A stretch of DNA of 64,000 nucleotides, taken from NCBI RefSeq assembly GCF_001633105.1, contig NZ_LUKZ01000009.1, positions 967,269 to 1,031,268 on the forward strand, read 5' to 3'. The notes under the pieces were generated by a model. It worked only from the letters and a program-made list of their open reading frames with translations, did no database searches and was not told where the DNA came from. Positions within the stretch are counted from its first letter, which is position 1; each line of letters opens with the position of its first letter. The translations under genes and the position numbers were made by a program. The stretch comes from Acidovorax sp. GW101-3H11 (GTDB lineage: Bacteria; Pseudomonadota; Gammaproteobacteria; Burkholderiales; Burkholderiaceae_C). Positions 43,550 to 52,559 of this stretch are shown here, in pieces.

Positions 43550-44497
43550 TCATCCCTGTTTGTACTTGGCCAGCAACTCGGGCTCGAGCAGTTCTTCGGG
43601 CGTCCGTACGCTCGGGCCGAGGATCGGGCCCACCACTTCATGACCCCAGGTGCTAAGCTTCTCGGGATTGAGTTCGAAGCCGTCGTCATGCCAGGGTTCG
43701 AGCTCGGTGATGGTCTCGAGTGCAAAGCCGCCCGGCGAGAAATGGTAGAAGGAAGCGTGCGGATCTTGAGAGTGCTGTCCCAGCGTCATCATCATCGGGA
43801 TCCCGCGCTGCTTCACGATGTCGTAGGTCTCGCCGACGTCGCGCAGGCTTTTCACAAACAGGCCCACATGCTGGACACCCATCTTCCCAGGCCCGTATCC
43901 ATAGGCGATATCGTGGCTAGTGTAGCTGTTGAGCTTGGAGCGGTAAAACGCCGTCTGGCCCTTGCCGGCCCCTGGGCCGTAGTAATGGAAGCCCATCAGC
44001 TTGACGAAGAAATCCTGCAGTTCGGGTGGCCATTGCGGAGTGATCACGACCAGATGCCCCAACCCCCGCACGCCGGCCACGAAGCCCCCGTGAGGGCGGC
44101 CTGGCGTGAAGGAACGGGGCATCCATTTTTGACCATGGAACATCTCATGCTGGTAGCCGACCGGGTCACGAAAACGGAACACTCCCTTGACGCCACGCTG
44201 CTCGCACAGGGCCGCATCGCCCATGGTGACTTCCACGCCGTGTTCCTGGAATCGGGCAAACGCCGCCTCGAACTCGATCTTTCCCTTGGCCTCCCAGCCG
44301 ATGTAGGCCAAGCGATCGATCTTGCCGGGATGGAAGGCAAACCGGTGCCGCCGATCGTCCGTGCGGAAGTAGAGAGAGTCCGGATCTGACGCCGGAGACT
44401 GGCCAACCTGAAAACCCATGACCTGCGGTCCATACTCCCGCCATTCGTCCACCTTGGTTGTCTCGAAGCCGAGGTATCCAATACCTATGATGTCCAT
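43550..44497 (-). CDS. Type I extradiol dioxygenase (BphC-like, VOC superfamily)
   Basis: A 315-residue two-module enzyme. The Fe(II) ligands are His148 (RGLGHLVV), His210 (GVQHVGLF) and Glu261 (FALETITE), almost the numbering of BphC (146, 210, 260). Second-shell residues His195 (TSHD), His242, Asp245 (GQHSQDP) and Tyr251 are also conserved. BphC-type enzymes cleave polycyclic or substituted catechols next to the hydroxyls. The good match predicts an active enzyme for a bulky bicyclic or terpenoid catechol. GGGAAAG precedes the ATG. It follows a one-cluster ferredoxin gene on the same strand with 118 bp between. Its natural substrate is not evident from sequence. Confidence 0.92.
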   Translation of the reverse strand: MDIIGIGYLGFETTKVDEWREYGPQVMGFQVGQSPASDPDSLYFRTDDRRHRFAFHPGKIDRLAYIGWEAKGKIEFEAAFARFQEHGVEVTMGDAALCEQRGVKGVFRFRDPVGYQHEMFHGQKWMPRSFTPGRPHGGFVAGVRGLGHLVVITPQWPPELQDFFVKLMGFHYYGPGAGKGQTAFYRSKLNSYTSHDIAYGYGPGKMGVQHVGLFVKSLRDVGETYDIVKQRGIPMMMTLGQHSQDPHASFYHFSPGGFALETITELEPWHDDGFELNPEKLSTWGHEVVGPILGPSVRTPEELLEPELLAKYKQG

Positions 44498-44615
44498 GTT
44501 GATGCTTTCCCGTAAGCTAAAAAAACCGATGCCCCGCAGAACGAGTCATCGGCGACAACCAGCCATGGGATGCGCCAGCGCCCGCCGACGGCAGACCCTG
44601 CTGCCCCCCGGCCAA

Positions 44616-44843
44616 TCACGACTGAATCGCTTCGATGACCAGCGCTTCCGCGGGGCAGGCCGCGGCCCCTTCCCTCGCCTCCTCCTCAAGCCCGCCAGGG
44701 ATGAGCTCGGATTCGACATATACCAAGCCGTTTTCATCCAGCTTGTACACCTCGGGGCAGAGTTGGGCACACAGCCCGTAGCCGCAGCAACGACCGCGAT
44801 CCACGATCACTCGAAGTGTGGGGGTTTTCCCGTGGGTACTCAT
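44616..44843 (-). CDS. One-cluster [3Fe-4S]/[4Fe-4S] ferredoxin
   Basis: A 75-residue ferredoxin. Cysteines at 19, 20, 25, 29 and 63 (RCCGYGLCAQLCPEVY, then AAACPAEAL) give the C-x5-C...CP pattern of small P450-associated or DitA3-type ferredoxins. Cys29 sits where Ala is common (aPE). It would supply electrons to an oxygenase, such as either P450 here or a ring-hydroxylating dioxygenase elsewhere, or reactivate the extradiol enzyme. The ATG at 44843 follows AAAGGA. It is divergent from the IclR regulator and in line with the extradiol gene. No ferredoxin reductase is in the window. Confidence 0.88.
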   Translation of the reverse strand: MSTHGKTPTLRVIVDRGRCCGYGLCAQLCPEVYKLDENGLVYVESELIPGGLEEEAREGAAACPAEALVIEAIQS

Positions 44844-45175
44844 AATTTTCCTTTCGATGCAGCGGGTTCGATGTTGCTGCGCGTAGAGACATATGCACAT
44901 TATTCGATAAAGTGTTGATTTTTACTTCAGGGTTCTCCCTAAACCGCCCTTCGCGCCCCCACACTTTGCACCTGCGCGCAACGACCCACGAGCCGACCCG
45001 GTACTCCCGTCCCCACAGGACGTCCCTGAACAGACGTACGATAGATAAAACTCCATACAGAATGCACTTCGCCACTTAGAATGCCCGCTGCTGCAGACAG
45101 GTGGAAGTTTTGTGACGCCCCCTCGTTCCAACACTTCCGAGGCAGTGACCTGCATTCAATTGACCACTGGACAAC
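44844..45175. promoter_or_regulatory. Divergent intergenic region (ferredoxin / iclR)
   Basis: A 332-bp gap. It is AT-rich near the ferredoxin side (44886-44930, including ATTATTCGATAAAG), consistent with a minus-strand promoter. The middle is GC-rich with no firm gene. IclR regulators typically bind such shared regions, but no clear palindrome was found. Confidence 0.4.
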
Positions 45176-46012
45176 ATGGAATCCGTCGTGACCGAAGACA
45201 GCTCCGCGCCGGGCAAAGCTCCGACTTTGGCCGACAACTCCAAGAAATCAGGATCGAGCCACGGCGTCATCGTGAAGCCCGTGGTGAATGCCATCGGAGT
45301 CCTTCGATACCTCGCGCACAAGGGGGCTCCTGAGCGAGCAGCGGACATAGCGAGGCACCTGGAAATCAATCCAAGCACCTGCTTCAACATCCTCCGAACC
45401 CTGGTCTCGGAAGATGTCGTCGATTTCAATCCGCTGTCCAAAACGTACTCTGCAGGCCTTGGGCTGGCTCGCTTGGCAGAGCAGTTGGTGACACAGGGCC
45501 AGCGCGTCCAGTTGGCATTGCCGCTCATGCGCGAACTTGCCATCGCGCGCGGAATCACGGTCACGCTCTGGCGCCGGATGGGCAATGACAGGATCGTGCT
45601 CGTCAGCTCCGAATCCAGCCCTACGGATCTGCACATCTACATGCCGCTGGGCCAGCGCCTGCCTGTCCTGATGGGGGCCAGCGGCCGGCTTTTCGTTGGG
45701 CAGATGAATCTCTCTGAAAACGATCTGCGCGCTGAATTCGCCCGTATTCGCTGGGCACGCGCGCTATCGTTTGAGGAGTATTTGGAACAGGTTCACCTAG
45801 CTCAACGCCACGGATGGGCCGTTGACGACGGGTATTTCTCCGACGGCGTCCTTGCGATCGCCGCCCCTGTGCGCGACACCACGCGCAGCATTGCCTACAC
45901 CGTTTCGGCTGTCATGATCCGCAGCCAGCACAGCGATGCCGAAGTACGGATCAAGGCGCTTGGACAGTCGCTGAAGGAATTGGGCACCCGGCTGGAATCT
46001 GTGCTTTTTTGA
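45176..46012 (+). CDS. IclR-family transcriptional regulator
   Basis: A 278-residue IclR protein. A Ser/Lys-rich leader of about 30 residues precedes the winged helix (VVNAIGVLRYLAHKGAPERA, ADIARHLEINPSTCFNILRT). The effector domain includes GITVTLWRRMGNDRIVLVSS and a C-terminal DDGYFSDGVLAIAAPVRD block, where small-molecule ligands bind. It is transcribed away from the ferredoxin/extradiol operon, which it likely regulates. IclR regulators govern aromatic and terpenoid catabolic operons, including dit genes. Confidence 0.92.
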   Translation: MESVVTEDSSAPGKAPTLADNSKKSGSSHGVIVKPVVNAIGVLRYLAHKGAPERAADIARHLEINPSTCFNILRTLVSEDVVDFNPLSKTYSAGLGLARLAEQLVTQGQRVQLALPLMRELAIARGITVTLWRRMGNDRIVLVSSESSPTDLHIYMPLGQRLPVLMGASGRLFVGQMNLSENDLRAEFARIRWARALSFEEYLEQVHLAQRHGWAVDDGYFSDGVLAIAAPVRDTTRSIAYTVSAVMIRSQHSDAEVRIKALGQSLKELGTRLESVLF

Positions 46013-46141
46013 GACCCAGGCCTGGAAAACAGGCTCAAACACCAGCCACCACTGCAGCCATGCCCCAATCCCGCATCTAGCGGCGGCTGCTCACGTTCGC
46101 ACGAGCCCACAAGGCTCGCCCCCCAAGTGATGCGCTGAAAT

Positions 46142-46312
46142 CTAGCGGAAGCCGTGAGACATCAGTGTCCAAAAATCGCTCGCCATAGGGGGCGTGTGGG
46201 CATGCAGATGACCAACATGACTGGGCTGGTGGACAGCGGCATCGGCGAAATGCCACAGCACAGCAACAACCACCGCAAGGCTCGAGACGGTCGTAAAGAT
46301 CAAGGAAGGCAT
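46142..46312 (-). CDS. Possible small membrane protein
   Basis: A 56-codon frame starting MPSLIFTTVSSLAVVVAVLW, with GGAGA four bases before its ATG (46312). It has one strong transmembrane segment followed by a His-rich tail (HVGHLHAHTPPM). The His content suggests metal binding. No homologue is recognised, and its reality rests on the good ribosome binding site and composition. Confidence 0.35.
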   Translation of the reverse strand: MPSLIFTTVSSLAVVVAVLWHFADAAVHQPSHVGHLHAHTPPMASDFWTLMSHGFR

Positions 46313-46739
46313 TTTGTCTCCATGGTTCGATCCTCTGATGGCAGGACGGCTGTGCACACAGGAAATCAAAGGCACTTTTCCCATAAATGTACAAATTCCA
46401 ACTTCCTGCGTCAAAACAGAAAGCGCTCCATGCGCCTCTTTCCGCTCAAAACCAGGGAAAACACCGATCCCAACCCAATCCAGCAGCCTGGGACGCGACG
46501 ACCGCCTGCCCCACTCCACTGGGCCGCTCCCGCCCTTGATCAAGGACCTCTCCGTCACCAGCACTACCCGCCCCAGGCGCGCATTCATGCGCATCGCCTG
46601 CGGTCCGTCGGGACCTGTAAGTACAGCCCAAGCCAATCAGGACAACAGAAAGGAATGGCCAGCCAGGGTGAACCCCAATACCCAAAGCAGCGCGGGCCGA
46701 TCAGAATCAAAAAATTCTAGATACAGAATTTAATTCTTT
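46313..46739. promoter_or_regulatory. Intergenic region with palindromes before the broken Bug gene
   Basis: AAATTCT (46712-46718) and AGAATTT (46725-46731) form a perfect inverted repeat around AGATAC. An overlapping palindrome AGAATT-T-AATTCT (46725-46737) abuts the start codon at 46740. The latter resembles the motif adjoining the paralogous Bug gene at 15624-15634. The rest of the gap shows no supported gene. Confidence 0.4.
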
Positions 46740-47720
46740 ATGCAAACTATGAAGAAGGCTCCAGCTTGGGTCACGGCGCTCATGCTCATGTGCTTTTTGG
46801 CGGGTGCCGATGCATCCGGGGCCGCCGGCTTCCCGGAAAAACCCATCAAGGTCGTGACTCCCTTCACGCCGGGTTCGGCCCCAGACGTCTACACCCGAGC
46901 CCTCGCAAGCGAGATGTCCAAAGCTGCAGGAGTGCCTGTTGTGGTCGAAAACCGCCCTGGCGGCAGTTCCGGCATTGCGGCGTAATTGATCGGTTCGGCG
47001 AAACCCGATGGATACAACCTTCTGATCTCGGGGAACGTGGCATTCACCGGCAACCCCCACGTGATCAAGAACCTGCCCTACGACCCAGTCAACGGCTTTG
47101 TCCCTTTGACGACACTCTCCAAGGGCCCGATGTACCTGTATGTCAATCCGGACAAGGTCAGGGCGGCATCTGCCAAGGAGTTCCTCCAGCAGATCAAGAG
47201 CAATCCAGGCCGGTTCACTTTCGGCTACACGAGCATCACCAGCCGCTTGCCCGCCGAGGTACTGCAGCAGACCGCCGCAGTGAAAGTGGTAGGGGCAGCC
47301 TATCGCAGCGGCAACTCGATGATGCCGGATCTGATCAGTGGAGAAATCGACTTCATGTTCACCGACTTTTCGGCCTGGACTTACGTCAGTTCCGGAAAAA
47401 TCAAAGCACTGGCCGTGACCGATGAAGTCCGCAGCCCATTCGCACCCGACCTGCCAACCTTCCGTGAAAGCGGAATCGATGGCATGGACATAGGTTTCTG
47501 GCTGGCAGCCTATCTGCCAGCCATGACTCCCGAGCCGATCGTTCAAAAGATGTACCGCTTGCTGGTTCAAGCCAATGAGACGCCGGCAGTGCAAGCAGCC
47601 ATGAAGGCATCGGGCACGTTAGCGTTCATCCAGCCCCTGGGCCAGCTTGGGAAATACCAAACAAAAGAACGTGATCTATGGGGAAAGATCATTAGGGCCG
47701 CAGGCATCCAAGCCGAGTAA
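46740..47720 (+). pseudogene. Bug/TctC-type binding protein gene with internal stop codon
   Basis: The frame begins with a signal peptide (KKAPAWVTALMLMCFLAGAD) and Bug motifs (KVVTPFTPGSAPDVYTRALA, ENRPGGSSGIAA). It stops at TAA (46983-46985) and then continues in the same frame through SAKPDGYNLLISGNVAFTGN to a normal C-terminus (IIRAAGIQAE). A single codon change would restore 326 residues. The paralogue at 14594-15613 shows no stop there (SSMLAAQSV), so the intact ancestor is clear. Function is lost unless the stop is suppressed or a re-start occurs downstream, which would lack a signal peptide. It lies near the extradiol/IclR genes and may have been the uptake receptor of this pathway. 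Confidence 0.85.
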
Positions 47721-47750
47721 GCGGCTGGATCTCATGAAGAGCACCATCAG

Positions 47751-49667
47751 ATGCACACCTCTTGTCAGCCTTTTACCACTGGTTGGTTTCCAGGCTCCGG
47801 CCCAGAGCACGGTGAAATAACCTGGCGGGACCCAACCCGCAGGGATACCCTGGACTATCCGTCAGCAATGGCCGCCTCCGTCGAGTGCAACCTGCGGGAA
47901 CAGCACGCGCTGGACACTGCGGGCGTCGGCATCGTCTTCATCCGCCAACGTGTCATTGTCCGCTGCAACCGGCGATGCGCGGACATTTTCGGATACCCAG
48001 ACGAGCACGCGCTGGTCGGCGTGGGCAGCGAGCAACTGCATCCCAGCCGAGGCGACTTGCGCAGCCTTGGGCGCGAGGCCTACACCACGCTCAGCGCGGG
48101 CCATGCCTATCGCACACAGCGTCGCCTAAGGCGCAAGGACGGCAGCCTGTTTTGGGGAGAGCTTACGGGCCGCCTCATTAACGCCGACAACCTGCACGAG
48201 GGCTCAATCTGGATCGTCAGTGACATGGGGGAGAACCTGCTCGCGCAACAGGCCCTGAATGAAGCGCACGAGCAGTTCAAGCAGCGGCCTCAGCGGGGGC
48301 TCAGGGCCACCGTGGAGAACCTGCACCGCGAAATCACCGACCGCAAGCTCGACCAGGAGCGCATTTACTGGATGGCGCACTACGACGCGCTCACGGGCCT
48401 GCCTAACCGAACACTGCTGGCCGAGCACACCGAGCGAGCCATTGAATTGGCCCGAGCCAGCGGCAGGCAACTGGCAGTGATGTTTCTCGATCTCGACCAT
48501 TTCAAGCACGTCAACGACTCGCTGAACCACCGCGTCGGCGATACGCTGCTGATTGAGTTTGCTCGAAGGCTGCGCACAGTCGTGAACCAGTGTGACACCG
48601 TGGCACGCATCGGCGGCGACGAGTTCGTGCTGCTCCTACCCAACGCCAATGCCCAGGGCGCCGAGCGCATCGCCGCCAAACTGCAGAAGGCATCGCACCT
48701 GACGTATCGGATCGACCACCACGAGCTCATGATCGCCCCCTCCATCGGGATCGCGCTGTATCCCGATGACGGCCATGACATTGACTCCCTGACCCAGGCC
48801 GCCGACACGGCCATGTACCACGCCAAGCGGGCCGGCCGCGACACCTACCGCTTCTTCACGCCGCAGATGCAGGCCCAGTCGCGGCGCGCGCTGCAAGTGG
48901 AAAACGCGCTGCGCCGCGCACTGGATCGCAACCAACTCTCGCTGCACTACCAGCCCCAAGTCACGCTACGCACCGGCCGCGTCCACAGCGTGGAAGCCTT
49001 GCTGCGCTGGGACCATCCCGAACTGGGCCGCGTCTCGCCGGCCGAATTCATCCCCATCGCCGAGGACAGCGGCCAAATCCTGCAGATCGGCGAATGGGTG
49101 CTGCGCACTGCCATGCGGCAATTGCAGACGTGGCGCCAGGACGGACTGCGCGATTTGAAGGTGGCCGTGAACCTCTCTGCCATTCAGTTCCGCCAGCCGC
49201 AACTGCCTGAAATCATCAACTCCATACTGCAGGACACCGGAATCCCTCCCGATTCGCTGGAACTGGAGCTGACCGAGGGCGTGGCCATCAATGATCCGCA
49301 CCAAGCCGCTGCCACGATGGACAAGCTGCGAGCCCGCGGTGTGCGCCTGTCGATGGACGATTTCGGCACTGGCTACTCTTCCCTGAGCCAGCTCAAGCGC
49401 TTCCAGATCTACAAGCTCAAGATCGACCAGTCCTTCGTCCAGGATCTGGATCGGAACAACAACGATCGTGCCATCGTCAGCGCCATCATCCGCATGGCCC
49501 AGGCCCTGGGCATGCAGACCACAGCCGAGGGCGTGGAAACCGAAGCGCAACTGGAGTTCCTGCGCGAGGAGGGCTGCGACGAAGCCCAGGGCTACCACTT
49601 CAGCCGCCCGCTGCCGTCAGGTGAACTCGGACAGTTCCTGCGCAGCCAGCCTGGATGGCTGCCATAA
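47751..49667 (+). CDS. PAS-GGDEF-EAL cyclic-di-GMP protein
   Basis: A 638-residue regulator. A PAS sensor spans about 45-165 (GVGIVFIRQRVIVRCNRRCA). The GGDEF domain (about 200-365) has the intact catalytic motif GGDEF at 288-292 preceded by MFLDLDHFKHVNDSLNH. The inhibitory RxxD site five residues upstream is NQCD, so product inhibition is probably lost. The EAL domain (about 385-630) has EALLRW at 415-420 and DDFGTGYSS, indicating possible phosphodiesterase activity. It may synthesise or degrade c-di-GMP depending on the PAS ligand. It sits alone between the broken Bug gene and the acyl-CoA operon. Confidence 0.93.
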   Translation: MHTSCQPFTTGWFPGSGPEHGEITWRDPTRRDTLDYPSAMAASVECNLREQHALDTAGVGIVFIRQRVIVRCNRRCADIFGYPDEHALVGVGSEQLHPSRGDLRSLGREAYTTLSAGHAYRTQRRLRRKDGSLFWGELTGRLINADNLHEGSIWIVSDMGENLLAQQALNEAHEQFKQRPQRGLRATVENLHREITDRKLDQERIYWMAHYDALTGLPNRTLLAEHTERAIELARASGRQLAVMFLDLDHFKHVNDSLNHRVGDTLLIEFARRLRTVVNQCDTVARIGGDEFVLLLPNANAQGAERIAAKLQKASHLTYRIDHHELMIAPSIGIALYPDDGHDIDSLTQAADTAMYHAKRAGRDTYRFFTPQMQAQSRRALQVENALRRALDRNQLSLHYQPQVTLRTGRVHSVEALLRWDHPELGRVSPAEFIPIAEDSGQILQIGEWVLRTAMRQLQTWRQDGLRDLKVAVNLSAIQFRQPQLPEIINSILQDTGIPPDSLELELTEGVAINDPHQAAATMDKLRARGVRLSMDDFGTGYSSLSQLKRFQIYKLKIDQSFVQDLDRNNNDRAIVSAIIRMAQALGMQTTAEGVETEAQLEFLREEGCDEAQGYHFSRPLPSGELGQFLRSQPGWLP

Positions 49668-50032
49668 CGCCTCCGGAAAAGGCGTGCAATTGCGGCACCA
49701 ACCCCAAGAAAACAAAGCGTGGCAAGCGCATACAGCTTCCAAATTAATAGCAAAAAATCACTTTGATCTAGGGCGCAAGCCGAAATTACCTCGGCTCAGA
49801 TGTGCACTGGATTGCCGGACTCCAGGCCCCTCATCCGCATGGCGCCGAAATGTTCCAGGGAGGCGCCCACCTAGCCGGTTCGGCTAGTGGTATTCCCTAG
49901 AATCGCATGTATTCCTTGCCAAATATGAACATTATTCTTGAATCTGTACAGTATTTGATCTAGCATCCCACCCTATGCCGTTGGTTCGGCCACCCCGAGC
50001 CAAGCCCCATCGCCTCACCCTCTGGAGACAAG
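49668..50032. other. Intergenic region before amidohydrolase operon
   Basis: A short hairpin ACGCCT-N7-AGGCGT (49667-49685) directly follows the GGDEF-EAL stop and may end transcription, though no U-run follows. AT-rich DNA at 49915-49965 (ATATGAACATTATTCTTGAA) is the likely promoter zone for the operon starting at 50033. No gene seen. Confidence 0.4.
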
Positions 50033-51340
50033 ATGAAACTGGAAGATCTCATCCTCGTCAGCGTTGACGATCACGCCATCGAGCCACCCAATGCATTCGC
50101 CCGCCATATGCCCGCGAAGTACAAGGGGCGCGAGCCCCGCGTCGAGAACCACAAAGGTCGCGACGTCTGGGTGTTCGAGGAAAAAGCCACGGGCTACATG
50201 GGCCTGAACTCGGTGGTCGGCCGCCCCAAAGAGGAATACGGCATGGAGCCGCTGGGCTACGAACAGATGCGCCGCGGCACTTGGGACATCAAGGCCCGTG
50301 TCGATGACATGAATGCCAATGGCGTTCTGGGTTCGATCTGCTTCCCGACCTTCCCGGGTTTTGCGGGACAGCGGTTTCAGAGCTACGAAGACCGCGGTGT
50401 CTCGCTCGCAGCCATCCAGGCCTACAACGACTGGCATCTGCACGATTGGTGCAACGCTGCACCGGGCCGCTTCATTCCCTTGATGATGGCTCCTTGGTTC
50501 GACATGCAGGCGGCGGCGGCGGAAGTCCAGCGCCTGGCCAAGCAGGGTGTGCATGCCCTCACGTTCTCCGACAACCCTACCGTGCATGGGTACCCGTCCA
50601 TCCACAACAGCTACTGGGATCCCCTGTGGAAGGCATGCGCGGACAACGACGTGGTGATCTGCTGCCACATCGGCACCGGCGTCAAAGCGGCCCATGCATC
50701 CGACGAGTCGCCGATCGATGCCTGGATCACGTCGATGCCCATCTCCATCTCCAACTCCGCCGCCGACTGGATCTGGGCCCCCATGTGGAAGAAATTCCCC
50801 AAGCTGCGTATGGCCCTGTCCGAAGGCGGCATCGGCTGGATCCCCTACCTGCTGGAACGCGCCAACTTCACCCACAACCACCACAACGCCTGGACCAACT
50901 CCAACTTTGGCGGCAAGAAGCCCAGCGACGTCTTCAACGAGCACATCATCACCTGCTTCATCGAGGACGAGTTCGGCCTGCGCAATCTGGACTTCATCAA
51001 TGTCGACAAGGTCACCTGGGAATGCGACTACCCGCACTCCGACTGCACATGGCCGGAATCCGCCAACGTGTTCTGGAAGCAATCTCAGCACCTGAGCGAC
51101 GAGGTCATCAACAAGATCACGCACCTGAATGCGATGCGCGAGTTCTCCTACGACCCCTTCGCCATCCTGGGCCGCGAAAACTGCACCGTCGGCGCGCTGA
51201 AGGCGCAGGCCAAGCACGTGAGCATCGAGCCGGCCTGCGGCATGGGTGGCGCGGCTCCGCTCCGTGACCCGGAGCGTCCGGTCACCTCGGGCGACATCAA
51301 CAAGATGTTTGCCGCCGCCGACGCCCAGACCGCCTTGTAA
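50033..51340 (+). CDS. Amidohydrolase-family (ACMSD-type) metalloenzyme
   Basis: A 435-residue amidohydrolase-2 protein. Metal-binding residues include DxH at 12-14 (VDDHAIEPP), a mid-chain His (VVICCHIGTG) and a late Asp in WECDYPHSD. This family includes aminocarboxymuconate semialdehyde and related decarboxylases, and the C-C hydrolase LigY that acts on meta-cleavage products. With an extradiol dioxygenase nearby, hydrolysis or decarboxylation of a ring-cleavage product is plausible. It is the first gene of an apparent operon with the acyl-CoA dehydrogenases that follow. The conserved region GGIGWIPYLLERANFTHNHH is typical of the subgroup. Confidence 0.85.
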   Translation: MKLEDLILVSVDDHAIEPPNAFARHMPAKYKGREPRVENHKGRDVWVFEEKATGYMGLNSVVGRPKEEYGMEPLGYEQMRRGTWDIKARVDDMNANGVLGSICFPTFPGFAGQRFQSYEDRGVSLAAIQAYNDWHLHDWCNAAPGRFIPLMMAPWFDMQAAAAEVQRLAKQGVHALTFSDNPTVHGYPSIHNSYWDPLWKACADNDVVICCHIGTGVKAAHASDESPIDAWITSMPISISNSAADWIWAPMWKKFPKLRMALSEGGIGWIPYLLERANFTHNHHNAWTNSNFGGKKPSDVFNEHIITCFIEDEFGLRNLDFINVDKVTWECDYPHSDCTWPESANVFWKQSQHLSDEVINKITHLNAMREFSYDPFAILGRENCTVGALKAQAKHVSIEPACGMGGAAPLRDPERPVTSGDINKMFAAADAQTAL

Positions 51341-51379
51341 CCCGCCATCGGCATCAACCCAGGAAACCGGCCGTACCCT

Positions 51380-52549
51380 ATGGCGCTTGCATCTTTCCAA
51401 TACCACCGCATCCCCGCAGACGTCGAGCCGCTCCGGGCCGAGGTGAGGCGCTTTCTCGCCACCGCACTCAAGGATCGGAGCGCCCTGCGCCGCGCGGACT
51501 CGTGGATGGGCGCCGACCCGGCCTTCAGCCGGGAATTGGGGTGCCGCGGCTGGCTTGGCATGACCTTGCCACACCAGTATGGCGGCCACGACGCCAGCCC
51601 TTGGGCGCGCTATGTCGTGATCGAAGAGCTGCTGGCGGCCGGGGCCCCCGTCTCCGCCCACTGGATCGCCGACCGCCAGAGCGGCCCCCTGATCCTGCGC
51701 TATGGCACGGAAGCCCAGCGCCAGAAGTACTTGCCTGGGATCTGCAAGGGCGAGGTCTATTTCTGCATCGGCATGAGCGAGCCCAACTCGGGCTCGGACC
51801 TCGCTTCGATCCGCAGCCGCGCGGTGCGTGATGAAGCGGCGGGCGATGGCAGCTGGCGGCTGAGCGGCCAGAAGGTCTGGACCACCAATGCCCACCACGC
51901 GCAATACATGATCGCCCTGGTGCGCACGGGTGCTGCTACGGGCGAGAAGGCTGCGCGCCATGAAGGCATGTCGCAGTTCATCATTGACCTGAAGGCCGCC
52001 GGCGTCACGGTGCGCCCGATCCGTGACCTGGCGGGCGGTGAACACTTCAACGAGGTCTACCTCGACGACGTCCGCCTGGATGCCGATGCCTTGATCGGCA
52101 CCGAAGGCCAGGGCTGGGAACAAGTCACCGCGGAACTCGCCTTCGAGCGCAGCGGGCCAGAGCGTTTCCTGAGCAGCATGGCGCTGCTGCACACGCTGAT
52201 CGACGCCGTCGGAGCACAACCGGATGCCCTGCAGGCCCATGCCGTGGGTCGCCTGAGCGCGCGCCTTGTCGTGCTGCGCCAGATGTCGCTGGCGGTCACG
52301 GCCGAGTTGGCCGCAGGAGGCAACCCCGCCTGGGCGGCCTCCTGCCTGAAGGATCTGGGTGCTGCGTTTGAGCAGGAGATCCCTGAACTCGCCCAACAGG
52401 TGCTCGATGTGGCGCCCGCCGTCGGCGGGGGCAGTGACCATGCGCAAGTGCTGGCGGCCTTGATGCAGATGGCACCTTCTTTCTCGCTGCGTGGTGGCAC
52501 ACGCGAAATCCTGCGCGGCATCATCGCCCGCGGTCTCGGGCTGCGTTGA
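51380..52549 (+). CDS. Acyl-CoA dehydrogenase (catalytic-type subunit)
   Basis: A 389-residue FAD enzyme. FCIGMSEPNSGSDLASIRSR is the FAD/substrate loop and GSWRLSGQKVWTTNAHHAQY the central beta domain. The C-terminal LRGGTREILRGIIARGLGLR matches the GGTSEI motif of heteromeric FadE-type dehydrogenases. It starts 39 bases after the amidohydrolase and is followed 10 bases later by a second, divergent dehydrogenase, suggesting an alpha-beta heterotetramer as in steroid side-chain degradation. It would introduce a 2,3 double bond in a bulky acyl-CoA and pass electrons to EtfAB. Confidence 0.9.
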   Translation: MALASFQYHRIPADVEPLRAEVRRFLATALKDRSALRRADSWMGADPAFSRELGCRGWLGMTLPHQYGGHDASPWARYVVIEELLAAGAPVSAHWIADRQSGPLILRYGTEAQRQKYLPGICKGEVYFCIGMSEPNSGSDLASIRSRAVRDEAAGDGSWRLSGQKVWTTNAHHAQYMIALVRTGAATGEKAARHEGMSQFIIDLKAAGVTVRPIRDLAGGEHFNEVYLDDVRLDADALIGTEGQGWEQVTAELAFERSGPERFLSSMALLHTLIDAVGAQPDALQAHAVGRLSARLVVLRQMSLAVTAELAAGGNPAWAASCLKDLGAAFEQEIPELAQQVLDVAPAVGGGSDHAQVLAALMQMAPSFSLRGGTREILRGIIARGLGLR

Positions 52550-52559
52550 GAACACAAGC

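Noticed and set aside
52491-52559. Upstream extension of the second acyl-CoA dehydrogenase
   Set aside because: It would overlap the preceding gene by 59 bp. The ATG at 52560 gives the normal family beginning.
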